Shown here piece by piece: positions 23,498 to 36,710 of a stretch of 64,000 nt of DNA. Each line of letters opens with the position of its first letter. Within the stretch, counting starts at the first letter, position 1. The notes beneath the pieces were generated by a model, which did no database searches, was not told the DNA's origin, and saw only the letters and a list, made by a program, of their open reading frames with translations. The DNA comes from Nymphaea colorata (Eukaryota; Streptophyta; Magnoliopsida; Nymphaeales; Nymphaeaceae). The translations under genes and the position numbers were made by a program. The stretch spans positions 4,659,503 through 4,723,502 of the forward strand of contig NC_045143.1 in assembly GCF_008831285.2 (NCBI RefSeq), in the 5' to 3' direction.

Positions 23498-23776
23498 TTA
23501 GGTGCCCCTGGCCAGCATCTGCTGGTAGTTCTCGATGGACTCCATGCGCTGGATGAGCAGCTGCTTGCGGAACCTCTTGATGAAGGCGTCCGCGCACTGG
23601 TCTATGTCTTCTGCCTGCTTCCCAGAGTTGGTCTCTGCGGCCTTGGGCGGCTTGGCCTCCTTACTCGCCTGATTCCTGGCCTGAGCCATGGCACCCTTCT
23701 CTGCTCCGCGGCCTCGGCGATGATGGTGATGGTTGGTCGAATCAGGGAAAAGGGAGGAGATAGAGATGTGCTTCAT
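23498..23776 (-). CDS. Small DUF761-domain protein
   Basis: Intronless, 92 residues, read right to left from the ATG at 23776 to the TAA at 23498. The last 36 residues are the DUF761 signature: an acidic D-I-D-x-x-A-D-A-F-I-x-R-F-R start, an amphipathic helix Q-L-L-I-Q-R-M-E-S-I, then Y-Q-Q-M-L-A-R-G-T at the very C terminus. The N-terminal half is low complexity, with four histidines at 16-19 and a lysine/alanine-rich linker at 31-56. DUF761 proteins are plant-specific, short, and of unknown biochemistry; some are induced by hormones or stress. The coding part is clearly GC-richer than its surroundings. A TATA box lies about 85 bp upstream of the start. Family membership is fairly sure; function is not known. 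Confidence 0.8.
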   Translation of the reverse strand: MKHISISSLFPDSTNHHHHRRGRGAEKGAMAQARNQASKEAKPPKAAETNSGKQAEDIDQCADAFIKRFRKQLLIQRMESIENYQQMLARGT

Positions 23777-23857
23777 GGTCCTGAACTTGTCCCCGCTTGT
23801 CTCAGAACAAGAGCAGTGATCCGGAGTTGGGTGCCTGACAATGGCGTCCCCCGAGCC

Positions 23858-23867
23858 ATTTTATAGA
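23858..23867 (-). promoter_or_regulatory. TATA box of the DUF761 gene
   Basis: On the minus strand the sequence reads CTATAAAAT, 80-90 bp before the ATG at 23776. This is the normal position for a plant gene with a short leader. Confidence 0.6.
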
Positions 23868-26800
23868 GCGGGAGTGGATTGCTGAGCAAGTTTATTTGGC
23901 TAAGATTTGGTTCTTGGTCTTGGAAAGTTTGTGGGGAGTAGAAATTTTCAAACTTGCTTTGTTGATGATGGCCGTCCTGCTTGACCAGGGCGGTGGATTC
24001 GCGTGCGATCGACGGTGTAGAGAGAAGCCGAGATCGTCCGAGAAGAGACGCCGGCTTAATCACTCTGTGGTTAGCTTAAAGGAGACGCGCTTACCTGAAA
24101 TTAAGCCACTGATCAGTAAGCTTTTGGACTAGTGAAGAGGAAGCTGCCTTGATTTTTTGGGTATTTACAATAATGAGCTTTGGCTTTTAATTATTTGCAT
24201 TTAGACCCCACCTCACATGAGGTTGATATGTCCTTTCTTTTTGCCGTTGACGTGATTCAACTCATGCCTCTCATGGTTTGAATGCAAATCAGTGGATATG
24301 GATCCAGATCTTGGATTTGGTATTGGAGGGTGTCACTCACCTGCATAACCACTAGGGCCAGATGGATCTGGATCTGGATCTGGATCTGAATCCAATTATA
24401 TGCTACTAGCCATGAATAGACCTATCTGGGCATACCATAGGGAAGAATATACCTGCTTCCTATAACATCACCTAAAGTTAGCCCTACCACACTTGGTGGG
24501 AGAATATTTTGATCATCTTAAGTGTTGTAGGTTGAAGAATATGCAACCTGTTGAATTGTCTAGTAATGGAATTTTCCACAATCCCATCTCGTTCGGTTAA
24601 AACTTGAATTTCAATTGGGTCGGTTCTTTCTCACCATCAGATCTGGATCTGCCATGTTCTTAAGTTTTAGCATTTGTATTTTACATCTTTGTAATCTGTA
24701 CTTCACTCTCGCTTCAGTATGCCTACAAAAGGTTGAAGTGAAAAAATGGACAAAAAATTTGCAAGTAAGAAGGCTTGGAATGCAAGAACCCGTGACTTTC
24801 TTGAAAAACAAAGGCATAGTCGGGCAAAAAGCCTTTAAAAATTTGCATAATTCCAGCAAATCAAAGTGTCAAACTTAGAGCTATGGAAAACTTTAATCAC
24901 CAGCATGAAAAGGAACACTTTATAATGACATATCATGTGCATTATATTTGCAAGTCCATGGGTCTCGTCATGTCAGTTAAGTGAGAATCCCAAATATCAA
25001 TATTTCAATAAGCGCAAGATCCGAGCCGAAAAGTCTGCTCGAAGCAAAGCCATCGCCGTTGTCCTTTCCTTACCACTTTGTTAAGAGGTCACGTCTCTCC
25101 TCTTACATGGGCAGATGTAATTAATTTGAGTTTTTACTTTGTTCATATTCGAGCTTTCACACCCTCTAAAATTGGCTCGTGGTAGAGCCAAGACATTTTA
25201 GTGAATATTAATTGAAAAAAATCTTACAGATTGAAAAGATATAATAAAACATTTGAGGCGCACTAAGTAAATAAATGAGAGACCAATATATGAAATAAAT
25301 TTCATGAAACTAGGTATGCACATCCTACACAAGCTCATATATGGTTCCACTAGCATTTCACTTCTGCAATAACGAAAAGAGTGAAACTGAGATCAATTAA
25401 AAGGTTTCAGAGTTTGATCAAGAGAAAAAGTTATTTAAGAGTGCAGAGAAAGTGGAGGTCGAGTGTGACATATCGGAAGCCAAGTTGCAGTATCATGAAG
25501 AGACGTTGGGGCTTAAGTTTCACATAAAAGGAGTGGCCGTCCCACATGATGACATGAATATATAATACATCATACATATGCACATTGGATTCACATTTTG
25601 AGTCCATTATATGTTTGTTGCATTTACGTCAATATTGCTTCCGAAGTAAGCTTCCAAACCAAGCCAGCTAACAAAAAGGGCTCGGCAGCAGTCGTAAAAT
25701 TCAGATAATAAATTGTACTTGTGCTAAATTACAGCTTTGACGTGATCATTTATTGGGATGCTCGTCTGTATATTGATTCTCTTTAATGTATGCAGGAAGG
25801 AAAGAATGAAATAATATCATCTGCTTTTTACAAGTGCAATTGGTTGAAAGTAAGGTGCTGCTTTTGTAGAGAGGAGCCAGCCGTCTGGCCAATTTCACCA
25901 ATCTACATAAATTATTTATTCGTTATTTAATTTTTGCGTGTGCAACTTAATTATTATATAGAAAAATTACAAAAAGCTGCAACTTTTGAATGAGTAACAA
26001 ATGGCCGTCGAACTTCTCATGCTTAACTAATAATTTTCCCATAATTCCAAAACCACTACTTCAAGGTTAAAAAAAACATGGAATGCAAAATATTTACAAA
26101 AGATACCTAACATTGAAAAATTTAGTATAAAAAACATAAAAACAAGCTACAGTGAGGGGAAAGTGGTGAAAATTGAGTTGCTTGCACACCTATGTGCATA
26201 CAAGAAATATGCATTAAAAGGGGTTGGGGGTATTTTTGAAAATTTTTATAAAGTAATAGATATCTTAGACTTTTTCATTTTTTTCACAATTTTTTTTTCA
26301 TTTTAAAAGTTTTTTTTTGTATTTTAAAAAGAGCCCCTTTTTGCATAATTTTTCATTCGCAGGAGTGTTCACATAGGACACTACCTCCTTCATTGTTTGT
26401 TGGGATCTTCTCTAGATAATAATTTTTTTAGTAAATTTCTTTTAAATATTTTATTTTGAGCCATATAATTTTTTGAATAGTGTGGAAAACATGGGAAGAC
26501 ATGTTTCTACCTATGGTCAAGGGGTATTTTCGTAATTTTAGACATAAAATTTCTACCAAGAGCCGTAATATATAACCTGTCCTACATTGCTCCTCTAATG
26601 TCAGAATTCTTATGTAGAGGTGAAGATTTGAGAATTATAAGAAAAACTTGAGCGCAATTGTTAGATATGAAAAGTTTAATAACTTTTTTGCCCAAAACTA
26701 TAGCAGCTTCTTTAAATTTTCTATATGTATATATATTTTTTGTATGGCTCTCATACTTTTCTAACGCCGATTCTCTTAGAGAACAAAAAAATCAATACGT

Positions 26801-29800
26801 CAAGGAATTCCCCCTGTGAACTAATGACCGATGGCATTAGTTTCTTGACCAAATCATGCGTATTTACCATTCTTTAATACGTGGCCGCGGCACGCCAGAT
26901 TCCGTGCCGAATAACAAACCTAACTCTCCGCGCTTATCAAAAGAGACGAGCGGCCTACCGCCCGACCCGGTCAAGTTTTTATCTTTATATCTTGACGAAC
27001 AAAAAGCTAATTCGGAAACTGTTGCTACATCCTTACCTAAAAGCCAAGTTTCATCCAGCACAAAGTTTATTTATGTTTGCTTTTAGTTTCAACTTTTCGG
27101 CTGTTTGGGTTATAATTAGAGCGATTGACCAACCATTTTGGTGTTCATTAGCGGCTAATAGTGGAGTAATCGACCGGCAAACTCAACGCCGGAACTGACC
27201 GGCATATTCAGCATTTTCCAAAAAAGTTCAGATACCTTGTGCCTTGCGTTCATTCTTTAGGAGTAATGTCATCGGTTTAGTTTTAAATCAGGCGGCCTGC
27301 GATTTGTTTTCCGGCGAGCGAAGAATCCGGACAACCAAAACCGAGCGCCTGACATATCTAAGACATATTTTATGTCTGGCTTCTATCATTCCGCGAATCA
27401 CCAGCAAGGAATTAGGCTCAAGCCCTTTGTTACCAAAAAATAAAATTATATATGTCTACGTTAAAAAATTACAAATCCCAATAAGAATCTGATTAATGGC
27501 TGAAACCCCAATCAAAGTTCGTATTTTCTGCATTCAAATCCAAATCCACCAACATCTCTAATTTTCATCAGTTGCAATCATTTACAGCCCCTTAATTTCA
27601 TCCTACTTTGAAATTAAAATAATGGTAAAATTATGCTTAATTAATTATCAATAATCTGATATGGCCACCTTTTTATGGTACACAAGCAGGAATCAGAAAG
27701 CCGCATGCAGGTAGTGCCCATGTGTGTATATGGTAAAGTAGAGGCATGCACGCAGAAATGGTCGAAGAAATTACGATGATATATCAAGGTAGGGCCAAGG
27801 CCGGCGCCGCGGCTCTGTGATTCAGAGATGGCCGGCCACGACAGATGTTAAACGGCCGGCCGGCCGGCCCTCCGGTGACGGAATCCGGGAGGGAGAGAAT
27901 ATATATATGGGCTCCATCCTCTCGCTTGGTCGTTAAGGAAAGATCTTTTTTGCCCGCTATGGGTGTAGAATCGAGATTGGTGGCAAAAGGCGACACAGAA
28001 GAAGACTCGAGAATTCCTTCCTCCTTCCCGGTGTAACGCAAAGTGGAACTTAATTCTATTAGTAAGAGCGCGTCTAATTTGGCAGCAGAGTCACGTCGCA
28101 CACACAGTTTGCTGGCTGCTTCCTTTTCTTTGTGGACGTAAAAGAACGATCGAGTTGGGAGCAATCACTAATTCGCTGACATTATAGACGGCTTGTTTCG
28201 CGCTAATGACACGCTAGCTAGAAGCTTCTTCCCAGGCAATATTCTTTTCTTAGGAAGGGAAGCTACCACAATTTTTCTAGGGACTGAATAACTACCCAAT
28301 CGTATGCGGATATTAAGCCTGCTTGCGTAAATAGTCGCAGTTTTTCAAAAAAAAAAAAACGAAAAAAAATGATAAATTAACTGGTCATTTAAAACTTAAA
28401 AAAACACGTTTTTTAAAAAGAACGTTAAAAATGAAAAAAAAACTTTTTTAACGCATTTTTTCATGTTTTTTTAGTTTTTTCACTTTCCTCATTTTTTCAA
28501 TTTTTTAACGTCAAACTGTTTTATTTCTTTTCTATTTTTTGTTTGTTGCAAATCTACTTTATCTTTTGATGTATGTATGTGTTATTATTTTCTTCTTTAT
28601 TTTATTTTTTCCTTATTTTTATGTTTAACTTTTTTCATTTTTTTCAAGTTCATCGTATTATATCCGAAATAAACCTCACTTTTAAAATTCCGAGACCTTA
28701 TTTATAACTATGTCAAGTAAATTATGTAGTACATACATCTAAAATGAAAAACTTTACAAAAGAAAGCCTCAAGTTTTATTGAAAACATTTCTTTTAACCA
28801 CGTAGATTATATGGACTTAAATGAAGAGATCTAAGGTCATGAATATTCTTGTTATATCACTAAATCTCGCGCATGTTTTTGTGAAAAGTGTACTTTGAAG
28901 TCCTAATTGGAGGTAATTATCTAGAAAATTTATGTAAGAAGCTGGGTGGTTCATCATTCGTAAAACTTCAAGCCATTTTTTTTTTAAAAATCGCTACAGG
29001 TTCTTGTGCAAATCAAATATAAAAACATACATGTTATGAAGTGTGGCATTGGAACATATTTGGATGTTTAATTGAAGGCAAAAGTTTTGTTTTCGGCAAC
29101 ACCTTTGCAAGGGGCGTACCCATTTTGCTTATAACAAAAAAAAAAAGACCGAAGATTTGAATCATGGCTGCAGATCTTGTTTTTGCTTTAAAAATAAGGA
29201 AAAATGTTTTTCCCTTCAAAGAGAAAAAGAAGAAAAACTTTTCTCTGCAACTTTTACCGGCAAAAGTTTTCCCATCAGTGAAATAACTGGTGTTATGTAG
29301 ACTTTTTAGAAAATAATGCTAATATAAGGACATATACATCCTGATGCAGAAAATGAATATATATTGGTAAAAAATTAAGGTAAGCAAACCTGATAAAACA
29401 TATTTCCCACTAGTAAAAAATCTAAACATCAAGTCAGAGATTCAGGACCTAACCCGGGCTGGTGATTTCTTGGTTGCGATCCAAATTTCCCGATTAAGCC
29501 CCATGAAACCGGGCCATGTCGGCAATGGTATACTCTTGAACCGGCCGGGTTTCAGTACCTCAGATGACTATTGTTTTGGATCGGGCTCAGTCTGGCCCTA
29601 CCGAGGTCGCTATGGGTTCAAACAGACCAGGCCAGCCTGAATCCGATCCAAAATGGAAGATCCATAAGTTCATCATTAATTTTTTTTCAAAAGAAGGGGC
29701 AAGGTTAAGAACCAACCCTAATAAAAGGTTAGAAAAGTTTTTTTTTTTTTCTCTCTCTCTATCTTTTAATGTTCATTTAGAGGCCTTCAATTTCATGCCC

Positions 29801-31748
29801 TTATGCCGCTAAGGTTCTGTCTTGTTTTAGAGCTTGGGTAGACCCATTGTATATATCCTTTTAACTTGGGTGTTGCGATCGCCACCGTTTATAGTAACAT
29901 AATAGCGACCATGAGATTTGAACCTTTGATTCTGTGAGTGCGAGTCGCATTGCCACTTGGTTGCATTTTTTGACAAAAAAAAAAAAAACCTTCCCACATC
30001 AGAACAAATTTCGTTAAGATTGGGATCAGACATTTCTAAGAACCGGATCCTATTAGTGAAAGACAGGAACAAAGACCGACTGTTAATATGGTTTGACAAC
30101 TACTGGTTGATATATAATTTTATTATATGATATCTCATAATTATATCATGCTTATCTGGTTTCCATGGACCCGTTGATGCAAACGTTCGAAAGTGTTGTG
30201 GATGTTCAATTCATGACCCGTAGCCGAATGGTTCGTCTCCGGCAACTCACATGAACTGGCCCTTGCAACATTTCTGATATTTCTTTTGATTTGTTTGAAT
30301 TGATGAAATTATTTGAAACTTATACGATGGTACTCCAAGATAGAGAACTTGGTAAAAGATTTTGGACATAGCTCAAAGATTTTACATAATATGTGAATTA
30401 TATTTAGGAGAAGATTTTACCAATGAAACAGTGGGGACGAATCATTTTAACCAGAAAGCAAAACGGACAAGGCCAAAACTTGCTGCATTTTTCTTTCGCA
30501 GAACGCAGACAAAATCCAATGACCAAACGAAATTAAGAGTCCCACGAGGAGTTGAGGGTTGACTGGTAGATTTGAGCTGAGCAACAAATTTGAGATGGAG
30601 GCACCAACAAGAATTTCAAATGGCTCAGCTCGAGCCTGCCAAATACATGGGAATTTGAATTCTAGTTAAGCTAAGTGAATGCAAGAAAAGAGCAAAACTC
30701 TTATACCAAAATCCAAAATCGACCTCATTGCAACCTGAAAGATGAGCTACCCTTTAATGCATATGATTGACGCAGGAATTCTCCTGCACTTCCCGCATCT
30801 CCACTTGAAATTTGGATTTTGAGATCCCTCCTTTGTTAGAGATCAAAAAGCTTAAATACTGAGATCTATGATCAAGATATGATCATCTTAGGTAATCAAA
30901 CTCCCTTACCTTCTTTCTTATAAGCCGATCAAGAAAATGAGTTGTTTTCAGGCAAAACACTTTCCTGAAGCGGTTTCTTCTATCTTTTCTTTAGGTACAT
31001 GGGTTTTATCTGTCTTTTGTTGTGTTTTATGTGCAGATTTCTCTGTTCTTCTTCCATGGAAGGTTCAAGAGAACTTATGAATAACGATTTTAATGGGCCA
31101 CGTAGAAACCAATTTTCGTTTCATCATGGCCACCCGTCAATTCCAGCGCCGGAAATTTCGAGCCGGAGTTTAGGCATTAGGCACACATGTCATGTGCTTG
31201 GGCCACCAACACGGTCTTTCTCGACGTCCCATTTACCGATCTTCAGGTTGGGAGCCCGGCCCGCCCGGATAATCTCGCTTCCGATTCACCGGAAAAAATT
31301 AAAAAAAAAAAGAGAAAGCAAAGCTTTAAAGGGCAGGAAAGCATCATTTTCATCTTGCTCTTTTACCTCCCATCCTTGACACGAGGACTACTGTTTCTGT
31401 TCCACCTATTCTAAACCGACAGTCTTGATCGAAGTTCAGCAGATCAATTTTGCTCCGAACCTCCAACTAGCCGAATCTTTCTCTGTCATTCTCGGTTTCG
31501 TTCAATCGCTTTCAATTTTATAAACTTTTTAGCCGTATCCAGACAGGGAAATGGATTCTGCGCCTTGAGCATTGAGTTGACAATCATTTTCTTCAGGGGC
31601 GTGTCGCCTTGGAGTTTATTGGCATCATGTGATGCGAATGAATGAACGTGAACTTGGGGAATTTGATCAAATACTCTGATGAATTGTTATGTATAGGAAC
31701 GAAGATTTAGGTGGTGCTGTTTCATTAAGCTGATCAGGGAAGGAAAAA
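23868..31748. other. Spacer between the DUF761 gene and the polygalacturonase
   Basis: About 7.9 kb with no gene I can support. Near 24360-24390 there is a short GGATCT tandem. A stretch with a different base composition lies at 26880-27440, a GC-rich palindromic patch at 27854-27870, and the second copy of the T-rich repeat at 28345-28675. An open frame at 30999-31379 starts with a hydrophobic stretch but has no family resemblance. Confidence 0.55.
28345..28675. repeat. T-rich dispersed repeat, copy 2
   Basis: Homologous in block order to 18040-18325, and better preserved around the TTTGTTGCAAAT and TTATTTTATTTTTTCCTTATTTTTA blocks. It may be a decayed MITE; no clean terminal repeats are visible. 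Confidence 0.6.
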
Positions 31749-34700
31749 ATGAACAGAGAAGACGGAATGGTTGGGGTCTGCAGGGCTACCACTTTATTGA
31801 ATTACTTTGTCAATTCCTTAGTCTATATTTTAGTCGCTTCTTCTGTAGAATGCAGCACCACCAGCGAGTTCGAATCTCTTCTCGAGCTCCCTCGATCTCA
31901 CAAACGGCCACAGGACCGTGTCAAATCGGTGACCCATGTTTCTGTAAAGGATTTCGGAGCAAAAGGAGATGGGTACACGTCTGATACGGAGGTAATTCGT
32001 GTCTTTTCTCGTCGTATTCCCTTCCCTGAATTGCCGTTCTCTCTTAATGTTTCTGACTGTTTTGATCCGCCGTGAATCTCTTGGTTCAGGCGTTTAAGCG
32101 AGCTTGGAAAATCGCTTGCTCCTTCTCCCCCGCGGTTCTTGAGGTCCCAAGAGGAGAGACGTTTGTGGTTGGCCCAATCGACTTCCCTGGAGGTTGTTCA
32201 TCTAAAGTTTCTCTGTTGGTATGTCAGAAACTTGTTCTGCAATGATCTTCTTATTGATTTTGGCCTTCCGTTCTTGAGGTTTTGGTTGTCGGGCATTTAT
32301 AAGAAATAGTTTAGCAACTCTTTGAAGAACATTAGTTTGGGACACTGTCAATTTCACGAGTCTCGTACGGAGCAAAATCGGCGCGCGTGATAGCGTGGAA
32401 AGCATTTGGAAAATCTGTTCTCTTTCGGGGAAAATCTTATGAGTTCTCAACCCATTCTCCCTGTTTCTATCTGAATGGTTATTGTGACGTGAATGGGCTA
32501 TTTGAATAACTCACCATTCCTTTAAACCAGAATGTGTGCCCCTGAGATGACTTTCACTTTGTTGCTGATCGTCCTGCAGAGCATTCTTGAGCCAAGGGGA
32601 GAAATGAGTAGCATGAATTATGTTTTAAAGATTCTTCATGGTGTTGCGATAGAACACTATATTTTAAGAAAAAATTGAATTCCCCGAACTTTTCTCATTT
32701 CTTTGAACGTTAGCTTAGCGTCTGAACCGAACCGAATAAAATTTATGCTATTTGCAAATTTTCTGCGATATTTGTTATGCGGAGTGGTATTAGTGATCAA
32801 TACCTTGAACCTCACTGTGCTAGATTTATGGTAAAATAGTTGCTCCAGAGGAGCCAGGTTTGTGGGAAGGATGGAATCCGAGGAGGTGGTTATACTTCCA
32901 TGGGGTTGATCGCCTTACTATTAAAGGAGGAGGAACCATAAATGGCAGGGGATCAAAATGGTGGGACAGATCTTGCAAGATCAATTCCAGCAATGTATGT
33001 TCTGGATCGTTCTTTTTAAATGAATTATGCTCCAAACTCTTTCCTGCAACCAATTTTGTGTATAATTCCATGTTCTATTTTGCAGCCATGTGAACCTGCT
33101 CCTACGGTATGTGAAGTTGGTATCCATGGTTTTTCTTCCTAGGAACTCATGTTCTTCTGCAAGAACAGGTAAAGCTTCTTTGGTTTAACTGGTGGGCCAA
33201 CATGCAGGCCATAACTTTCCACAGATCAAAGAAGTTGTATATCAAGAATTTAGAACTTCTAAACAGTCAGCAAATGCATATGGCATTCACAGAATGTTAT
33301 AATGTGAAGGTTACTGGTTTAAAAGTTACAGCTCCACCAGAAAGTCCCAACACTGATGGTATCCACATAAGCGCATCCAGCCAAATTTCAGTAAAAAATG
33401 TGGCTATTATGACAGGTAGGGATAAAGGAAGATTTTTATTGTTCTTGTTTGATTGAATGTCCTGAAAAAGTACCACATTTTCATTTTCTGTTTTATGAGA
33501 TATTCCAACCTTTCTTCACTTCAGCCGTCTGAAACACTTCAAAACTGTCTGGACAATTCAGTTAATGTGGGTTTTCATTGTTGTGATGTCAGTTTCTTTC
33601 TTGCTTTTTTTCAAAACAGTGATTCAAGCAGAGTAGGGTCTGTTGAAATATAGGAAAATTTTCATTATGACTTGTTCTCCCCTGAATCTGTTAGTCCACG
33701 GTGTAAGAAAATAAAGCAATGATTGGTAGACATGCACAAACAATTTATTGTGCAGATAATGAAATACCATGCTACACATTCAAGGTTTTAGGTCTATCCT
33801 TGCAGTACATTCTCAGAGCATGTGCTATTCATTTTCCTACATTATTTTCTGTCTTTCTTCTTTAGCACTGCTAGTATCAATCACCTTATGAACAAAATAA
33901 TCTTTAAATGTTGTTAGAACATCAAATTACTGTAAGCTTCTAAGTTCTAATAAAACACGCCAAGCACCTTCCTTTTATGGTGGGTCCTCTTCAAGGTATC
34001 TCCTTCTGTTTAAGGTCTATATTTTAAAATACAAGTGCAAATTCCCAATGTAACCAAGAGAATAGCATGTGATGGTGGCAGTACTTTATCATATGTCAGA
34101 GAATTTAAATTACAGACTTTTATCTTCTGTAAAGGTAAAGTATGATGTCTTCAAGAAAAAGAAAAATATGTGCAAGATGTGCTTCAGTTCTCTCCCTATT
34201 GATGAAAAACACACTTCAGAGGATCTTGACCTTTCTACCTCCATCTACGAGGCCTGACTGCATTTCCTTCAAACCTAACTGCAAATGTCTACGCTCTATG
34301 TACAAAGAGCTTTCCAGGAAAGGGATCAAGTTTCACATTCTTCAGCATGCCAAAATAAACTCCTCAGATCTTGTGCTTTTGGAACTACGTTGACATGCAT
34401 ACAACAGAATTTGTGCCTTCCCAGAATTACTTTCTTGATCTCCGTATGCATCATGAGATCAAGCTATAATATTTTCCAACTTCTTTGATTTATTATCTCT
34501 CATTACCGAAGCACCTGCTTGTCAGTTGTACGTAACATGAACATTACTGGTCGTCCCTCCCTTGGAGGCTGTGCCAGTTGACTAAGCTACTATCACTAGC
34601 ATGCTCATTCCATGATTCTGCTTTGGTTATCCATTCACATCAAAGTAAAATATAAAATATAATTGAGTCTTGTTTTCCCCGACTTTGCCTTGATATTCAA

Positions 34701-36410
34701 TTCATCATGTCTGGCATTTGATTGGTTTCCCTGCAGTTTACTGCAATACCATTTTGACAGATTCAATCCCATGTCTCGAACTTGTCATGCTCATTGAAAT
34801 ATTTCATGCTGCTGCTAACATCCCTTCTAGCCATGTTGCACTTTCTAATATATTTTTTATTTTTTAGATTTAGTGGTCTGAAATACTGTACTGTTTGCAT
34901 AATGACATTGAACTGAATAACAGGAAACATCACATTATTTCTTGATCCTAGTTCGCTCTTTCTATCATAGCATTTCCTTGAACCTTATGTTATTAAGTCT
35001 TCAGCGATAAAGAACATGTTCCCTTTGATCACATTTGAGATGTGGGTAAATTCTGTCACCATCTGCTGTGGAGTATTGAGTAAGCATCTTGTTGGCATCC
35101 CTTTTTTTCTTTTCAAGCCATTACTGGCTTCCTCATCTGACATCTGAAACTGAAGCAAAAGTGATTGCATCTTGGTTCTACTTTTGAATGTTAATCTGTC
35201 ATTTGTTTGATCATTTGCTGACATCTGAGACTAAAGCAGAAGTCATTACACTTTTTTTTGGGGGAGATGTTAGATGGGTCACTTGTAGGTCATGCATGTT
35301 CCTCCTTGTCCAGGTATTTTGTGTTATGATACAGCCGTCTCTTATTCTTTCGTTTAGTACAATGAGTTATCCTATAGGACGTGTATAATGGAACTTCATC
35401 TCTATCCATATACTTTCATGACCTAGACAAGAATGTCTTCAAAGTAAATTGCGGATAGAATTACTTTTATAGTCCTTTTTCTAGTAATCTTTAGCATGGA
35501 CTTCCTACATTTCAAACAGCAATTTATGGCATAGTTATCAACCTAAAAGAAGAACTATGAGATCTTGATGCTGCTAAATCTTTATCAGGTGATGATTGCA
35601 TTTCCATAACAACCAATTCTTCAAAGGTTCGACTAAGAAATGTAACATGTGGACCTGGCCATGGTATAAGGTGAGTGGATCTTGACATTGATAACAGCAA
35701 ATTTCAGTATTCTGAAACGTGAAATACCAACTAAAGGCTACACCATACAGCATTGGGAGCTTGGGCAGGAACAATTCATGGGCCGAGGTCCATGATGTGC
35801 TTGTTGATGGAGCCTTTTTGAACAACACAGACAATGGCGTCAGAATCAAGACTTGGCAGGTCATTTTCGTTCCACCATTAACTTTTCCGTGATGTTTGTG
35901 TCTCGCTAACTTCCTTTGTGATGCTTCTGTTGAAGGGAGGCACTGGTTTCGTCGAACAAGTCACATTCAGGAACATAGTGATGGAGAACGTATCAAATCC
36001 AATAATTATTGACCAGTATTATTGTGATTCATTTGTTCCATGCCCCAACCAGGTATAGAAGGCACCAGCGCCATGTACATGTTCATGGATGTGGGAATAT
36101 GTCTTTGTTAGGACTAATTATTCCCTGGTTGATGCAGACCACGAATGTAAAGGTGAACGGGGTTACCTTTTCTAATATCAATGGAACATCAGCCACCATT
36201 GAAGCAATCAGGTTCACATGCAGCGACAGTTTTCCTTGTCAAAATCTGTATTTAGAAGATATTCAGTTAAAACAAGCTTTAGGCGAACCTGCAGAAGCAT
36301 TCTGTTGGAATGCCTCAGGGCGAAGCTCAGGGTCTGTATGTCCTTCTCCTTGTTTTGATATGCCTTTTATAAGTACATTTGGAACATCCGCCCGTCATAG
36401 CTCTCAGTAA
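31749..36410 (+). CDS. Polygalacturonase (glycoside hydrolase family 28), complete
   Basis: Hydrolyses alpha-1,4 bonds of homogalacturonan in the cell wall. Nine exons: 31749-31991, 32090-32218, 32824-32994, 33086-33106 (only 21 nt), 33208-33415, 35589-35670, 35751-35859, 35936-36052, 36138-36410; all introns GT-AG; 1353 nt, 450 residues. Residues about 14-36 form a hydrophobic signal or anchor segment. The mature part opens with [10 protein letters not shown]. All four GH28 catalytic motifs are present in order: N-T-D-G-I-H (exon 5), G-D-D-C-I (split by intron 5), G-H-G-I-S (split by intron 6) and R-I-K-T-W (exon 7). The parallel beta-helix pattern runs through G-G-T-I-N-G-R-G and later repeats. 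The C-terminal end keeps the cysteines of the family (CSDSFPC, FCWN, VCPSPC). The length is normal. I expect an active secreted or wall enzyme; endo versus exo action cannot be told from the motifs alone. Exon 4 of 21 nt is easy for gene finders to miss. Confidence 0.93.
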
Positions 36411-36430
36411 TTTATTTTTAGAAGCAAAAT

Positions 36431-36456
36431 TACTCTCTCTCTCTCTCTCTCTCTCT
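36431..36456. repeat. (CT)n microsatellite after the polygalacturonase stop
   Basis: Thirteen CT units about 20 bp after the stop codon, so probably in the 3' UTR. Confidence 0.9.
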
Positions 36457-36710
36457 TTTGTTCTTGTAGTTAGGGACTTCTTGTCCCCAAATTTTGTTAT
36501 ATATTTCCATTTTATTCTCTCTATCTCTCTCTCCACTCGCCAGTCAAGTTCAGGGAAAACAAAAAGAAAGCAGATTTGGCTCATTTGTGTAAATGTGGAT
36601 CAACCTACCACTGAGGAATAACGGTGAAGCATTACTATGAATGTGATGTAAACCATCACGCTGAACACTCGTTTCCAATTCACAGTGTCATCATAAGAAC
36701 ACTTATAATT

